64,000 nt of DNA from Hymenopus coronatus (taxonomy: Eukaryota > Arthropoda > Insecta > Mantodea > Hymenopodidae). This document shows positions 11,765 to 23,823 of the stretch, piece by piece. The stretch covers positions 73,349,196 through 73,413,195 of the forward strand of contig CM060884.1 of assembly GCA_030762935.1 (NCBI GenBank), written 5' to 3'. Each line of letters starts with the position of its first letter. Position 1 is the first letter of the stretch. The notes beneath the pieces are model-generated. The model saw nothing but the letters and a program-made list of their open reading frames with translations. It searched no databases and was not told the DNA's origin. The translations under genes and the position numbers were made by a program.

Positions 11765-12325
11765 ATTGGTTAAATAAACATGGTTGAATGCGTCATCTAG
11801 CGTTTGAGAACTAATGTAAGGATTACAATTATAAAAACTCCCTTCCTATGTATTAATAGTCTATTTCACTGAATTGTCTTATCAAATACAACTCGTGTTT
11901 TGGCTCGAGTCGTGAATTATCGACAAGATGAAAACCCTCGCGCTGATAATCTCGTGTTGTAACGGGCCCAGCGCAAACTTTACAAAATGCGTGTGCAAGC
12001 GCACATTTTGTGCTGGAAAAGGGTCCAGTGTGCCCGGTCTGCAGGGAATATGAGGGTTTGCTAATGATTACGTCTGGCAGGCGGACCTGTCGCTACTGGA
12101 ATATACAGATTTCATATTATATAACTTCCCATTGCCAAGTCCCTAACAACCTGCCGGATTTGCTTTTAACGACTCAAATTTGTTGGATTTCAGCCAACTT
12201 CAGGTGAAGGCTTTTGGACCTGTTCTCTTCACGCCCACAGGAGAACAGTTTCCTGAAACACGGAAACATTACAGAGGCTAAGTTCACTTAAAGTTTCGTT
12301 TCATAGTCGGGTTACCCCCGCCGTA
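11765..12325. other. Unassigned DNA
   Basis: It contains a moderately GC-rich patch at 11880-12260 with a 65-codon frame that I do not recognise. Confidence 0.3.
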
Positions 12326-12877
12326 TTTTTACTTTCTCTACACGTAATATGTACATAGTGTATTGCATTCCACCCAAAAAGTCGATAGTACATTTCACCG
12401 GAAATACATGTTTTGTGTCTCCCTGAATCCAAAAATAGCATTTTTAGAAAAAGGTCCGTATGTGTGTGCCTGTGGACAACATAGCTCGAAAACGAAGAGA
12501 CCGTTGAATACCAAACTTTGTATTTAAACTTGGCATCTTCCAAGGATGCGACACGAAGATTTTAGAGAAAGTTTCACCAGCCCCAACTACCTTTAACATG
12601 GAACTATTTTCGAAAATGTTGACTTTCTCAAAAATGGTTCTAACAATTTTGATTAAAATACCATATATTAAAGATATTCACCACACAAATAAAATGCATG
12701 AATTGAACTTTCTGGGAATACTTCTGAAGACTACTTCATTCGGATGAATTTTACCGAATATTGCTCAAGTCTAAACCGTGACAGATGCACAAAAACTTAC
12801 CACGAAAACTTAAAACTTGTAGATTACAATAAAACACACAATTTAGGTTATATACATTTTTTCGCGGAGTTGATTGT

Positions 12878-12918
<41 letters not shown>

Positions 12919-12942
12919 CTTGTTTTTGGTTTCAGCTTTAAA
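12326..12942 (-). repeat. RF-A copy, truncated at its start end
   Basis: It runs from the hairpin end (TTTTTACTTTCTCTACACG) inward to TTTTTGGTTTCAGCTTTA, where the next copy starts. An AT dinucleotide run at 12883-12915 has expanded inside it. Confidence 0.8.
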
Positions 12943-12947
12943 TAAAA

Positions 12948-13816
12948 ATCTGATGCGTACCATTCATGACTTTCTCTATATCCCTGCACCAAATTATTCT
13001 TAAAAAGCTTATATTTCTATTAACTTCATGCTAATCAATAAAACATTAGCAGAAATTGCCTTATTACTTGCTTCCTTGTAAGTAGAGGTGAAATAAGGGA
13101 GTACCATAGGTTAGTCATAATCAAAAGCTGTTTGCTATGTCACTGAAGTTCCTTTGTTTGTATGGACAGCAGTTGACACATACCTGTATGAGAAATGTGA
13201 AGTTTTTCATAGCAGAAACCAAAAATAAGGAATGTCACAAAAACGACGAACTCCACGAAAAAAATGTATACAACATAAATTGTGTGTTTTAACGTGCTCT
13301 ACATTTTCTGTATAGTAAGTTTTCGTCCATCTCTTACGGTTTAGCAGTTATTTAAAATTTAGTAAAATTCATTTAGAATAAACTACTCTTCAGAGGCTAT
13401 TCCCAGAAAATTCAAGATGTACATTTTATTTGTCAGGTAAATATCCTTAATATTCTAAATTTTAATCAAAATCGTTAGAGCCATTTTTGAGAAAATCAAA
13501 ATTTTTGAAAAAAGTTCCATGTAAAGGGTAGTTGGGGGTGGGGGGATTTTTCTAAAAATCTTCGTGTCGCATCCCTGGAAGATACTAAACTTAAATACCA
13601 AGTTTGGTATTTTACCTAATTTTGGTTTTTGAGTTATCGTGTTCACAGACACACGGACACATACAAACACACGGACCTCTTTCCGAAAACGTTTTGTTTA
13701 GTTAAAGGGGACCCTAAAACATATATTTCCGGTGAAATCTCGGTATTGAATTTTTTGGTGGAGTGCAATACATTCTCTATACACTATGTACATGGTGCCT
13801 ATAGAGAAAGTAAAAA
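12948..13816 (+). mobile_element. RF-A element, full length
   Basis: It starts ATCTGATGCGTACC directly against the truncated reverse copy and ends AGAGAAAGTAAAAA directly against the next reverse fragment. Three RF-A units therefore abut with no spacer. Confidence 0.85.
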
Positions 13817-14075
13817 CATACTCTTCTCATACACGAATTTGTCAACGCCTTCCATACAAACAAAGGATCCTCAGTGACATAGCAACGAGATTTTGATTAT
13901 CACTTTAACCTATGGTAATCTCCCCTATTTCGCTTCTACTGACAAGGAATCAAATGATAATACTATTCTGCTAATTTTTTCTCAAATAGCATGAAGTAAA
14001 TAGAAGCATAAGCTTTTTAACAATAATTTGTTGAAGAGATGTAGAGAAAGTCATGTGAATGGTTCACATAAGATT
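13817..14075 (-). repeat. RF-A start-end fragment
   Basis: It carries the start-side third of the element in reverse (CTTCTCATACACGAATTTGTC to GTGAATGGTTCACATAAGAT). Confidence 0.8.
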
Positions 14076-14380
14076 TTATTTTCTTGTGTAGTTGGCCATT
14101 TTGAGATATCTAAATTTAAACTATCCATGCGTTTCTCAAACAAGAGAGTTTCATTTGACGTTTCTTTTGTTTATGTTGCCACTGTGAAGTGAACCGAAGC
14201 TCAATTTTTTCACGTAGCGACCAGATTTTAACAGTTATGAGTATCACTTTAGCCTGGTGTATTCCCTTATTTTCCTTTTACTTAGAAGGGTCTTTGAATG
14301 TAAAAGAAGGATGAAAAGGGAGTTGATCAACATTTTTGTTTAAACCTAGTGGATTAATAGATTCAGTTTGATGAAAAGAA
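14076..14380. other. Spacer with a small RF-A fragment
   Basis: A short reverse RF-A piece lies at about 14220-14290 (TATCACTTTAGCCTGGTGTA). The rest is unassigned. Confidence 0.35.
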
Positions 14381-15240
14381 ATCTGATGTGTTACACTCAC
14401 ATTACTTTCTCTATATCTCTGTAAATTATTATTGCTAATAAGCTTATCTTTTATGTATTTCATGCTAATGGAGAAAAAATAGCAGAAATAATCTTATTTC
14501 TTGCTTTATAGTAAGTAGAAGCGAAATAAGGGAGTACCATAGGTTAAAGTGAAAGCCAAAAGCTGGTTGCTATGTGACTGATGTTCCTTCGTTTGTATTG
14601 ACAGGAGTTGACAAATTCCTATATGAGAAAAGTGTTTTTCAAAGCTGAAACCAAAAACAAGGAATATCTCAAAAACGATCAACTCCACGAAAAAAATGTA
14701 TATAACATAAATTGTGTATTTTAACGTGCTCTACATTTTTATGGGTTAAGTTTTTGTCCATCTCTTACGGTTAAATAGTTATGAAAAATTCATCCAGAAT
14801 AAAGTAGTCTTCAGAGGATATTCCCAGAAATTTCAAAATATGCATTTTATTTGTCAGGTAAATATCTTTAATATACGATATTTAATCAAAATCGTTAGAG
14901 CCATTTCTGAAAAAATCAAAATTTTCAAAAAAAGTTCCATGTAAAGGGTAGTTTGGGGTGGGGGGATTTTTCTCATGATCTTCGTGTCGCATCCCTGGAA
15001 GATACTAAACTTAAATACCAAGTTTGGTATTTTACCGACTTTTCGTTTTTGAGTTATCGTGTTCACAGACACACGGACACACCGACACACACACACAGGG
15101 ACCTTTTTTTGAAAATACTCTTTTTGGATACAGGGGACCCTAAAACATATATTTCCGGTGAAATCTCGGTATCGAATTTTTGGTGGAGTGCAATACATTC
15201 TCTTTTCACTATGTACATGGTGAGTATAGAGAAAATAAAA
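14381..15240 (+). mobile_element. RF-A element, full length
   Basis: A complete copy from ATCTGATGTGTTAC to AGAGAAAATAAAA. It is open over long stretches on both strands, up to 155 codons in reverse (14854-15321), and is the best place to judge whether the repeat ever encoded a peptide. Confidence 0.85.
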
Positions 15241-15302
15241 AGTAAATGAACGATTACTGCTTCGGCAACAACGAGTAGAAGTACAAAAGGAAATATACAA
15301 AA

Positions 15303-16120
15303 TGTGATGCGTTACGCTCACATGACCTTCTCCAGATACTCTACAAACTTCCTACAAAAGACAATACTTCTTTCAGCACCGCGCTAATCGAGATAAACAT
15401 TAGCAGAATTTTAATTCACTGGAACTGAGGTAATGCACCAGGCTTAAGTAATAGTAAAATGTTTTAAAAGCGTCGTTATGCGATTGTCGTTGCGAATCGC
15501 TTCTTTACTTGACCAGGAGTAAAACAAAGAGCATTCCCGTCGGAGAAAGTTATAAGTTCGTCACAACTGAAACTAATGACAAGGAATGCCTGAAAACGGT
15601 GAGTTCCACGAAACAAAGTATATGACGTAACTTATGTATTTTAAGAAGATGTACATTCTTTTATGGTGAGTTTTTGTCCATCTCTTACGTTTTACTATTA
15701 ATGGCAAATTAAGCAAAATTAGTCCGGAATAAGCATGTCTTTATTAGCTATTCCCAGAAAATTCAAGATATAAACGGCTTTAATATGTGGCATTTTAATC
15801 AAAATCGTAGAGCCATTTTAAGGAAAAAAAAATTCGAAAATGTTTTCCATGTAAAGGGTAGTTAGGGGTGGGGAATTTTCATTAAAATATTCGTGTCACA
15901 TTTTTGGGAAATACTGAACAAGTTTATTATTTGACGGACTTTTCGCTTTTGAGCTATGCTGCCTAAACACATACACGGACATTTTGCTAATTTTTTTTTG
16001 ATTCATGGTGTCTCAAAACATTTAATGCCGGTGAAACTTAAGTATCGAATTTTTGGGTGCAATACAGTCAGTACCTTCTCTATACACTTTATATGGTAGG
16101 TACGTATTGAAAAATAAAAA
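15303..16120 (+). mobile_element. RF-A element, old diverged copy
   Basis: It follows the family order but is clearly more diverged (start TGATGCGTTACGCTC; internal deletions; end GAAAAATAAAAA). It represents an older subfamily, like the copies near 25, 35.6 and 54.8 kb. Confidence 0.7.
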
Positions 16121-16200
16121 TGTAGATCTCGTTAAAATACCCAATTTATTTCGCTATTTGTTTTCTTTTCATAGAGCTGACTAATTTTTATATATCGCTC

Positions 16201-16290
16201 TTATTTATGTTTCAGTTTTAAAATATCTGAAACTTTTCACATACGGGAATTTGTGATATCTTGGTACTGCATTGAAACGAATTTCAACCA
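16201..16290 (-). repeat. RF-A fragment, left part, interrupted by a SINE
   Basis: A reverse RF-A segment (GTTTCAGTTTTAAAATA to CATAGCAACCA) that breaks off where the SINE at 16291 starts and resumes at about 16575. Confidence 0.65.
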
Positions 16291-16560
16291 CATAGCAACC
16301 ATCCTTTGGTCGCCCTTCGCGATTACCATGCAAACCCGACGGAGGACGATGGATTTTTTCGGGTGTAAAAATCCTTAGCATGACTTCCTTCGGAAGGGAA
16401 GTAAAGCCGTGGGTCCCATGTCGTAGATTTACGGCACGTAAAAGAACCTCAAGCATGATAGAGAGGCCTCTGAACAAAATTAAGCGGTCTTTCACGCCCA
16501 ATTTGGATTGGAACGCTGAGAACTAGAGTAGTTAAACAGCGTCCATAAATAACAGAACAT
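16291..16560 (+). repeat. SINE family B, forward copy
   Basis: A degraded tRNA-like head (GGTCGCCCTTCGCGATTACC) is followed by a body shared with the reverse copy at 18812-19082, including TAGATTTACGGCACGTAAAA, GAACCTCAAGC, and GATAGAGAGGCCTCTGA. The insertion splits an RF-A fragment, so it is younger than that copy. AACCA occurs at both edges and may be part of a target duplication. Confidence 0.65.
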
Positions 16561-16574
16561 TAACATTTAACCAG

Positions 16575-16690
16575 CGTTTAAAATATTTGACTATCGTTTT
16601 AGCCTAGTGTATTGCCTTATTTTCCTCCTACTTACAAGGAAGCAAGTAATTAAGACAATATATAATAATGTTTATGTCGATTATCATAGA
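16575..16690 (-). repeat. RF-A fragment, right part of the interrupted copy
   Basis: It resumes with TTTAAAATATTTGACTATCG and ends near GTTTATGTCGATTATC, matching the RF-A start-side block in reverse. Confidence 0.65.
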
Positions 16691-16720
16691 GTATACAGTA
16701 GAATATGCTTTTTAAAATAA

Positions 16721-17368
16721 TTACTTTCTCTATACGTAATATGTACATAGTGCTTAGAGAAGGTATTGCACTCCACCCAAAATTCGATACCGAAATTTCA
16801 CCGGAAATGCATGCTTTAGGGTTCCCTGTATCAAAAAAAAAAAAAAAAAAAAAAGCATTTTCAGAACAGGGTCCGTGTGTGTATCCGTGTGTCTGTGAAT
16901 ACGATAACTAAAAAAAAACGAAAAGTCGGTAAAACCAAAGTTGATATTTAAGTTTAATATCTTCCAGGGATGCGACACGAAGATTTTTAAAAAAAAATCC
17001 CCACACTCCAAACTATCCTTTACATGGAACTTTTTTCGAAAATTTTGATTTTCTTCAAAATGGCTATAATGATTATGATTAAAATTTGGTATATTAAAGA
17101 TATTTACCTGACAAATAAAATGTAAATCTTGAATTTTCTTGGAATAGCCTCTGAAGACAGCTTTATTCTGGATGAATTTTACGGAATTTTGCATAACTGC
17201 TAAACGGTAAGAGATGGACAAAAACTTACAACGAAAAAAATGTAGACCACCTTAAAACACACAATTTATCTTATATTAATTTTTTTTTCGTGGAGTTGAT
17301 CATTTTTAGATACCCCTTGTTTTTAAAGCGCTGTAGAGAAGTCATGTGAATAGAGAACATAAGATTTC
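16721..17368 (-). repeat. RF-A copy with start-side deletion
   Basis: The hairpin end TTACTTTCTCTATACG is intact and the poly-T after the microsatellite has grown to about 23 bases. Near 17330 it jumps from the TTCCTTGTTTTT-like block to GTAGAGAAGTCATGTGAAT, so it has an internal deletion. Confidence 0.75.
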
Positions 17369-17965
17369 AATAATAGCGCTTAAAACTATAAGGTAATATC
17401 GTGTTAACGCCTGTGTCATGAAGCCAGAAGATCAAAGGCCCTCAGATGCGATTCCCAGGTGAGGAAAATGTCACGATGAATCCTCAAATGGCATCTAACA
17501 ACAGTTGTGAAGGTGTCCTTTAATTTCTCTGCTAAAGCCGCTGGGAAAAGTCTGTTCTTATCTAATGGAGGAGCGGAACTATGGTCTTAAACCGTATTAA
17601 CTGCTGCAAGAGGGAAAAGCGAGGAGGAGAGAGGGAGTCCCAATTTTCCGGCTCGTTGTTCCCCAAGTGATGAGAAGATGGCTCCTGTGTAAGGACGGAC
17701 TCTGGAGTTGTCCGGGACAGTCCGACACTTAACTGTGCAGTGCGCTTCTTACTTTGGGAACCTGCACCCCGTCACCTCACATAAGGACCCTTAGCGGCTT
17801 AAGGACATCATCAACTCCAATGCTCAAGTAGGTAGTTATACTTCCCTATGCAGATTTTATTAGATTTATAAGAGCAAGGGTCAGCGGCTTGGGCTAAGTA
17901 TTTTGGCCACGTGATCTCCTCTTCCCCACAAAAAATTCGTACAAAAATGTATTCTGCAGTCTATT
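17369..17965. other. GC-richer block, possible LINE 3' remnant
   Basis: No intact frame. One forward reading contains VRHLTVQCASYFGNLHP, which loosely recalls the C-terminal region of non-LTR reverse transcriptases, where a Cys/His motif precedes a Leu-rich tail. The resemblance is weak and I offer it only as a lead. Confidence 0.25.
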
Positions 17966-18790
17966 TGCACTTCCTCTATACATATTAAGTACATGAAGTA
18001 TAGAGAAGGTATTATATTGCACCCAAAAATTCGATACCGAGATTTCACCGGAAATATATATTTTAGGGTCCCATGTATTCAAAACAAGCATTTTCAGAAA
18101 AAAGTCCGTGCATCGGTGTGACTGTGAACACGATAACTCAAAACGAAAGGTCAGTAAAATACCAAGCTTGGTATTTGAATTTGGTATCTTCCAGGAATGC
18201 GACACGAAGATTTTGAGAAAAATCCCCCCACCCCTAACTACCTTTACATGGAACTATTTTCGAAAATTTTGATTTTCTCAAAAATGGCTCTAACGATTTT
18301 GATTAAATATCGTATATTAAAGATATTTACCTGACAAATAAAATGCATATTTTGAATTTTCTGGGAGTAGCCTCTGAAGAATACTTTATTCTGAATGAAA
18401 TTTACGGAGTTTTCCATAACTGCTAAACCATAAGAGATAGCTAAAAACGTATTACACAAAAATGTACAGCATGTTAAAACATACAATTTATGTTATATAC
18501 ATATTTTTTCGTGGAGTCGATCGTTTTTGAGATATTCCTTCTTATTGGTTTTTGCTTTGAGAAACTTATGATTTTCTCATACAGGAATTTGTCAACTCCT
18601 GTCCATACAGACAAAGGAACTTCAGTCTCATAGCAACCAGCTTTTGACTATCACTTTTAACCTATGGTAGTCCTTTATTTCGCTTCTGCTTACAAGGAAG
18701 AAAGTAATAAGACTATTTCTGTTAATTTTTCTCGATTAGCAATCTTTAACGATAATTTGTTGCACAGATGTAGAGAAAGTCATGTGAATG
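17966..18790 (-). mobile_element. RF-A element, full length
   Basis: It runs from ACTTCCTCTATACATATT to GTAGAGAAAGTCATGTGAAT. The CA tract is nearly absent and has become CGTGCATCGGTGTGACTGTG, so the microsatellite is dispensable. Confidence 0.85.
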
Positions 18791-18811
18791 TATTGAATTA
18801 CATTTGTAAAT

Positions 18812-19082
18812 AAATGCGTGGGTGTAAATGGAAAGGGAATTGTATTTGTGGATGCTCTTTAACTGCTGTGGATCTCAGCATTGCCTTCTATTCTTGGCGC
18901 TTAATTTTGCTCAGAGGCCTCTCTATCAGGCTTGAGGTTCCTTTTCGTGCCATAAATCTACGACACGGGACCAACGGCTTTACTTCCCTTCCCACGCTAA
19001 GGATTTTTACGCCAGAAAAAATCCATTTGACCTCCGCCGGGTTCAAACCCGCGACCTTTGGTAACCATTACACAAAGGAGGG
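18812..19082 (-). repeat. SINE family B, reverse copy with intact T-arm
   Basis: The reverse strand starts with a tRNA-like head ending in GGTCGCGGGTTTGAACCCGG (B box) at about 19030-19075 and continues with the body shared with 16291-16560. The B box is better preserved here than in the forward copy. Confidence 0.7.
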
Positions 19083-19111
19083 TGACTGTGTGTGTATGTG
19101 TGGGGGGGGGA

Positions 19112-19786
19112 GACAGCATAGCTCAACAACTAAAAGTCCGTTAAATACCAAACTTGCTATTTAGATTTAATATCCTTCATATATGCGACACAAAGATTTT
19201 CAAGAAAATCCCTCATCTCAATTATTTATACATGGAAATAATTTCGAAAGTTTTGATTTTGTGAAAAATGAGTTTTAATTATTTGGATTAAAATACAGTA
19301 TATGAAATATATTTACTTGACAAATAAACTGCATATTATTAATTTTTCTGGGAATAGCCTCTGAAACAGTCTTTATTCTGGATGAATTTTGAATAACGGG
19401 TAAACCGTAAGAGACAGATAAAAACTTACTGCAAATAAAATGCTGTTCTTGTTAAAACAAATAATTTGTCATATGCATTTTTTGTGGGGTTGAACATTTC
19501 AGAGATATTTATTATTATTATTATTGGTTTCATACTTATATTAGAAATTTTCATCTCCTGGACATGTAAAATAACGGACTTCAATCCCCTAGCATTCAGC
19601 TTGTAAAACATTTGAATGTCGTTTTAGACTAATGTATTACCTTGTTTCTCTTCTGCTTACAAGGAAGCAAATAATTAACACAATTTCAGCTAATGTTTAT
19701 CTAGATTGGAGTGAAATAAATTTAAGAATAAGCTTTTTAACAATAATTTGTTACATGAAAAGTCATGTGAATGGATGAGATCAGGT
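19112..19786 (-). repeat. RF-A copy lacking the hairpin end
   Basis: It begins inside the element at about CATAGCTCAACAACTAAAAG and runs to AAAAGTCATGTGAATGGATG. It abuts the SINE, so the SINE insertion or a deletion removed the hairpin end. Confidence 0.75.
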
Positions 19787-19916
19787 TTTTATTTACTATA
19801 ACTAAGGAGAAAGTTGTGTATTTCAAACAACTATTTTAAGTCCAGATTTAACTGGAAATATGTTTAGAGACCTGTGATTCTAAAAAGATACCTTCTCTAG
19901 CACGTATTTACAATGG

Positions 19917-20005
19917 CTTTTGTTTTGGATTCAGGGGTCCCAAAACATATTTCGTGTTAAATTTTGGGTTCAAATTTTTGGGTGAGATATAATACATTCT
20001 GTATT
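19917..20005 (+). repeat. RF-A 3' fragment
   Basis: It contains TTTTGGATTCAGGGGTCC and the diverged TTTTTGGGTGAGATATAATAC block. The hairpin is lost. Confidence 0.6.
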
Positions 20006-20091
20006 TAAATGCTGACGTATATCAAACCAGGAGATATTGACTCCCTTCGTTATTCAAGCATTTCTGGCCTTGCTTAAGAAACTGGCACTTA

Positions 20092-20762
20092 CGACTCTCG
20101 CTTTTGTTCAACCTCCGATAGGCTATAAATAAAATACAAGTTCATAGAAAAATTATTTTATTACTAAAATTTTGTACACTTTTGGTTACCTTTCAAAATA
20201 ATCACCGAAAAGATTGAGACATTTATCGTACCTGTGCACAAGCTTTGCAATACGCGCTTCAAAAAATGTTTGCGCCAATGATTTCAAATGAGCATTGACG
20301 TTGTTCTGAAGATCTTCGTTGGTTTGAAAGTGCTGCCCTCCTAGCCCGTCTTCAGTTCAGAGAAAAGGAGGAATTCGCTGGGTACCAGGTCAGGACTGTA
20401 CGGCGGTTGATCGAAAATGTCCCCTTGAAAGTGTTCAAGGAGCCGATGGGTTGTGCCAGCAGTGTGTGTGGACGAGCGTTGTCATGGATCAACACAATTC
20501 CTGAAGTCAGCATTCCTCTTCGTTTGTTTTGAATGGCTCTCCATAAACGTCGTAAAGTACAAAGATCTTTAAATCAACGTCAATGCTCAGTTGAAATCAT
20601 TGGCGGCAACATTTTTGAAACGGGTATTGCAAAGCTTGTGCATAGTTACGATAAATATGTAAATATTTACGGTGATTATGTTGAAAAGTAACCATAAGTG
20701 TACAAAACTATGAACTTGTCTTTTATTTATAGCCTATCGGGGATTGAAAGCTACGGCCCTCG
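20092..20762. mobile_element. Fold-back mariner derivative with TA duplication
   Basis: Flanked by TA (20090-20091 and 20763-20764), this 671-bp element is two inverted copies of the 3' part of the mariner family seen at 9840-10274. The left arm (20092 to about 20555) is the reverse complement of the transposase C-terminal half plus 3' UTR and TIR. The right arm (about 20560-20762) is the 3' end in forward orientation. The arms meet at a junction near 20558 (GTCGTAAAGTACAAAGATC). The outer ends read CGACTCTCG and CCCTCG. A stem of roughly 200 bp could form. A piece with the same type of junction occurs at 24541-24798. Confidence 0.8.
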
Positions 20763-20764
20763 TA

Positions 20765-21085
20765 TATGGCGCAGGTTTTCTGAGAAATGACAGATATTAT
20801 TTTTAAGGGCTTCTAAACGGGCATGTCCAAATTAAAAAGCAGTTGGAAGGCGTATTAACTGATTCCACTCCGTGTAAAGCTTTGGGGCTTGCTGCTATGT
20901 GATGTAATGAAATGCTTGTAAACATTAAAATTTGCGGTAAAGGCCGGCATTAAATTTGTCAAAAATGTCTACCTATTTGCCTTTATGTAACTGTAAAACA
21001 ATAAGAGACTATCACAAACGTTTCTTTCATTCCCTATTTAGCATCCTCGAACGTAGCAGTTACAAAACAAAAGCAATACAGAGGA
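20765..21085. other. Unassigned DNA
   Basis: No recognisable feature. Confidence 0.3.
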
Positions 21086-21304
21086 CCTCCTTTTGAGAAA
21101 GGTATACCAATTTTATAATTTAAACCAATAACAAGGAATGTCTGATACACAGACACACACACACAGACCTTTTGCTGAAAATGCTTTTTTTTATTTAGGG
21201 GACCCAAAGCATGTATTTCCTGTGAAATCTCGGTATACAATTTTTGGGTGGAATGCAATACCTTCTCTATACACTATTTACATAGTACGTATAGGAAAGT
21301 AAAA
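21086..21304 (+). repeat. RF-A copy with internal deletion
   Basis: TTTTGAGAAAGGTATA to AACAAGGAATGTCTGATAC belongs to the middle of the element and is joined directly to the CA tract and 3' hairpin end. Its end abuts the start of the next forward copy, giving a head-to-tail tandem. Confidence 0.7.
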
Positions 21305-22104
21305 ATCTGATGTGTTCCTTTCACATGACTTTCTCTACAACTCTGCAATAAATTATTGTTGAAAAGCTTATGCTTCTATTTACTTCCTGCTAATCAAGAA
21401 AAAATTAGCAGAAATAGTAGAAGCGAAATAAGGGAGTGCCATAGGTTAGTGTGATGGTCAAAAGCTGGTTGCTACGTGGCTGAAGCTCGTTTGTTTGTAT
21501 GGACAGAAGTTTAAATAGTCCTGTATGAGAAAAATATGTTTTTATAGCAGAAACCAAAAATAAGGAATATCTAAAAACAATTATCTCCACGAAAAAAATG
21601 TATATAGCATAAATTGTGTTTTATAGTGCTCAGTATTTGATGTGTGGTAAGTGTTTGTCCATCTCTTACGGTTTAGCAGTTATGCAAAATTCCGTAAAAT
21701 TGACTCAGAATAAAGTAGTCTTCAGATGCTATTCCCAGAAAATTCAAAATATACATTTTATTTCTCAGGTAAATATCTTTAATATGCGATATTTTAATCA
21801 AAATCGTTAGTAATTTTTTAGAAAATCAACATTTTCGAAAAAAAGTTCCATGTAAAGGATAGTTTGGGGTGGTGGGATTTTTCTCAAAATCTTCGTGTCC
21901 ATCCCTGGAAGATACTAAACTTAAATACCCAGTTTGGTATTTTACTGACTTTACGTTATTGAGTTATCGTGTTCACGGACACACGGACACACACATGAAC
22001 CTTTTTCTGAAAATATTTTTTTGGATACAGGGGACCCTAAAACATATATTTCCGGTGAAATTTCGGTATCGAATTTTTTGGTGGAGTAGTAGAGAAAGTA
22101 AAAA
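21305..22104 (+). mobile_element. RF-A element, 3' hairpin deleted
   Basis: It is complete from ATCTGATGTGTTCC, but near the end GGTGGAGTAG passes directly to TAGAGAAAGTAAAAA. The left arm and loop of the terminal hairpin are missing, so this copy should be a dead end if the hairpin is needed for mobility. Confidence 0.8.
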
Positions 22105-22960
22105 TTATACATTTCCTTATAATAACAGAAGTATTCCATTACTCAACAGTAAACAGCAATGATATAACTGAATATGTCTCGAAAAATGTAGCTCAATATC
22201 CTGAATAGTTTCTGAGATAATGCTAATCCTTGAGGGTGGCCAAGTTACGACAAGAAGATAGAGAGCAAGGAAACCCAGGCCGTGTACCGGTGCTATAAAA
22301 TAGAAGTTGCGCCCCCCTTGTCAGATTCCGGGAAGTGTTCATCCCTGACGTTACCAAACGGTCTGGGAGGACTTCTGGCGGCGAAGGGGAAGAGAGGCAA
22401 TAAACCGCCACCTCATCTCCAGGAGCACGACGAGCAAAGAAAAAAGGAAGCCTCCTCCCCCCCTTAGATTTGTTTGACGTCGTGATGGAGTTGGTAGGTA
22501 CGATATTTCTTCCGCGCCTACGTTTACACACACACACACACACACACACAGGGTGAGTATATATTGACAGCGCCTCCAGATATACAGACAATCCCAACAA
22601 CCCCTCCTGCGCGGAATCATGAAGCGCCATTTCTTTGGACTTTCTGCAGTCACAAGCAGCTTGTGCCCTTCTTCTTTTCTCAACTCTTTTTCTTCTTTTA
22701 GAGAATAAAACTGTAAGACAGTAAACAGTAAGTACAGCTTAAGAAACCCCACACAAGCGTACGGTTATGTGTGTACATCAGGTCTATAATATAACAACAG
22801 GTTTGGAGATTTGTCCTACTTAAAAACAGAGAGAAGACTGGATTAGATTGCATTTTGTTGGTTCATCATGGCCATGTAGACCTTGAACATAGAGCACGTC
22901 AAAACATACAAATTTACACACATATATATATATTTAAAGTTCTCCATTACAATAAGAAAT
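22105..22960. other. GC-richer unassigned block with a CA tract
   Basis: 22220-22640 is clearly more GC-rich than its surroundings and carries overlapping reverse open frames of 133-135 codons. Their translations (Ser/Arg rich) match no family I know. A CA tract lies at 22527-22550. A remnant of a gene or of an unrecognised element is possible. Confidence 0.3.
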
Positions 22961-23823
22961 ATCTGATGTGTTCCATTCACATGACTTTCTCTACATCTTG
23001 CAAGAAATTATTATTAAAAAGCTTAGGCTTCTATTTACTCCCTGCTAATTGAGAAAGCATTAGCAGAAACAGTCTTATCACTTACTTCCTTGTAAGTAAA
23101 AGCAAAATAAGGGAGTACCACGGGTTAAAATAATAGTCAAAACCTGGTTGCTAAGTGACTGAAGTTCCTTTGTTTGAGCAGCAGTTGACTAATTCCCGTA
23201 TGAGAAAAGTATGAGTTTTTCGAAGCTGAAACTAAAATCAAGGAATGTTTTAAAAACGATCAACTCCACGAAAAGAATGTATATTACATAGATTGTGTGT
23301 TTTAATGTCCTCTACATTTTCTGTGTTGTAAGTTTTTCTCCATCTCTTTACGGTTTAGCAGTTATGCAAAAATCCGTAAAATTCATCCAGAATAAAGTAG
23401 TCTTCAGAGGCTATTCCCAGAAAATTCAAGATATACATTTCGTTTGTCAAGTAAATATCTTAAATATACGAGATTTCAATCAAAATCATTGAGCGATTTT
23501 TAAGAAAATCAAAATTTTCAAAATTTTTTTCCATGTAAAATGTAGTTTGGGGTGCGGGGATTTTCTTTAAAATCTTCATGTCGCATTCTTGGAGGATAAC
23601 AAACTTAAATACCAAGTTTGGTTTTTAACGGTCTTTTCATTTTTGAGCTATGCTGCCCACAGACAAACACACACACACACACACGGACGTTTTTCTAAAA
23701 ATGTTTTTTTATTCAGAAGCAGGGGTCTCAAAAATATATTTCTGGTGAAATCTCGGAACCGTATTTTTGGGTGCAATTCAATACCTTCTCTATACACTAT
23801 GTACGTAGTACGTATAGAGAAAC
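22961..23823 (+). mobile_element. RF-A element, full length
   Basis: ATCTGATGTGTTCCATTCAC to GTATAGAGAAACTAATAAA, 863 bp. A good representative of the younger type. Confidence 0.85.

Noticed and set aside
14854..15321. 155-codon reverse frame as a gene
   Set aside because: The same frame recurs, broken in different places, in many RF-A copies and includes the translated CA microsatellite. It shows no known domain.
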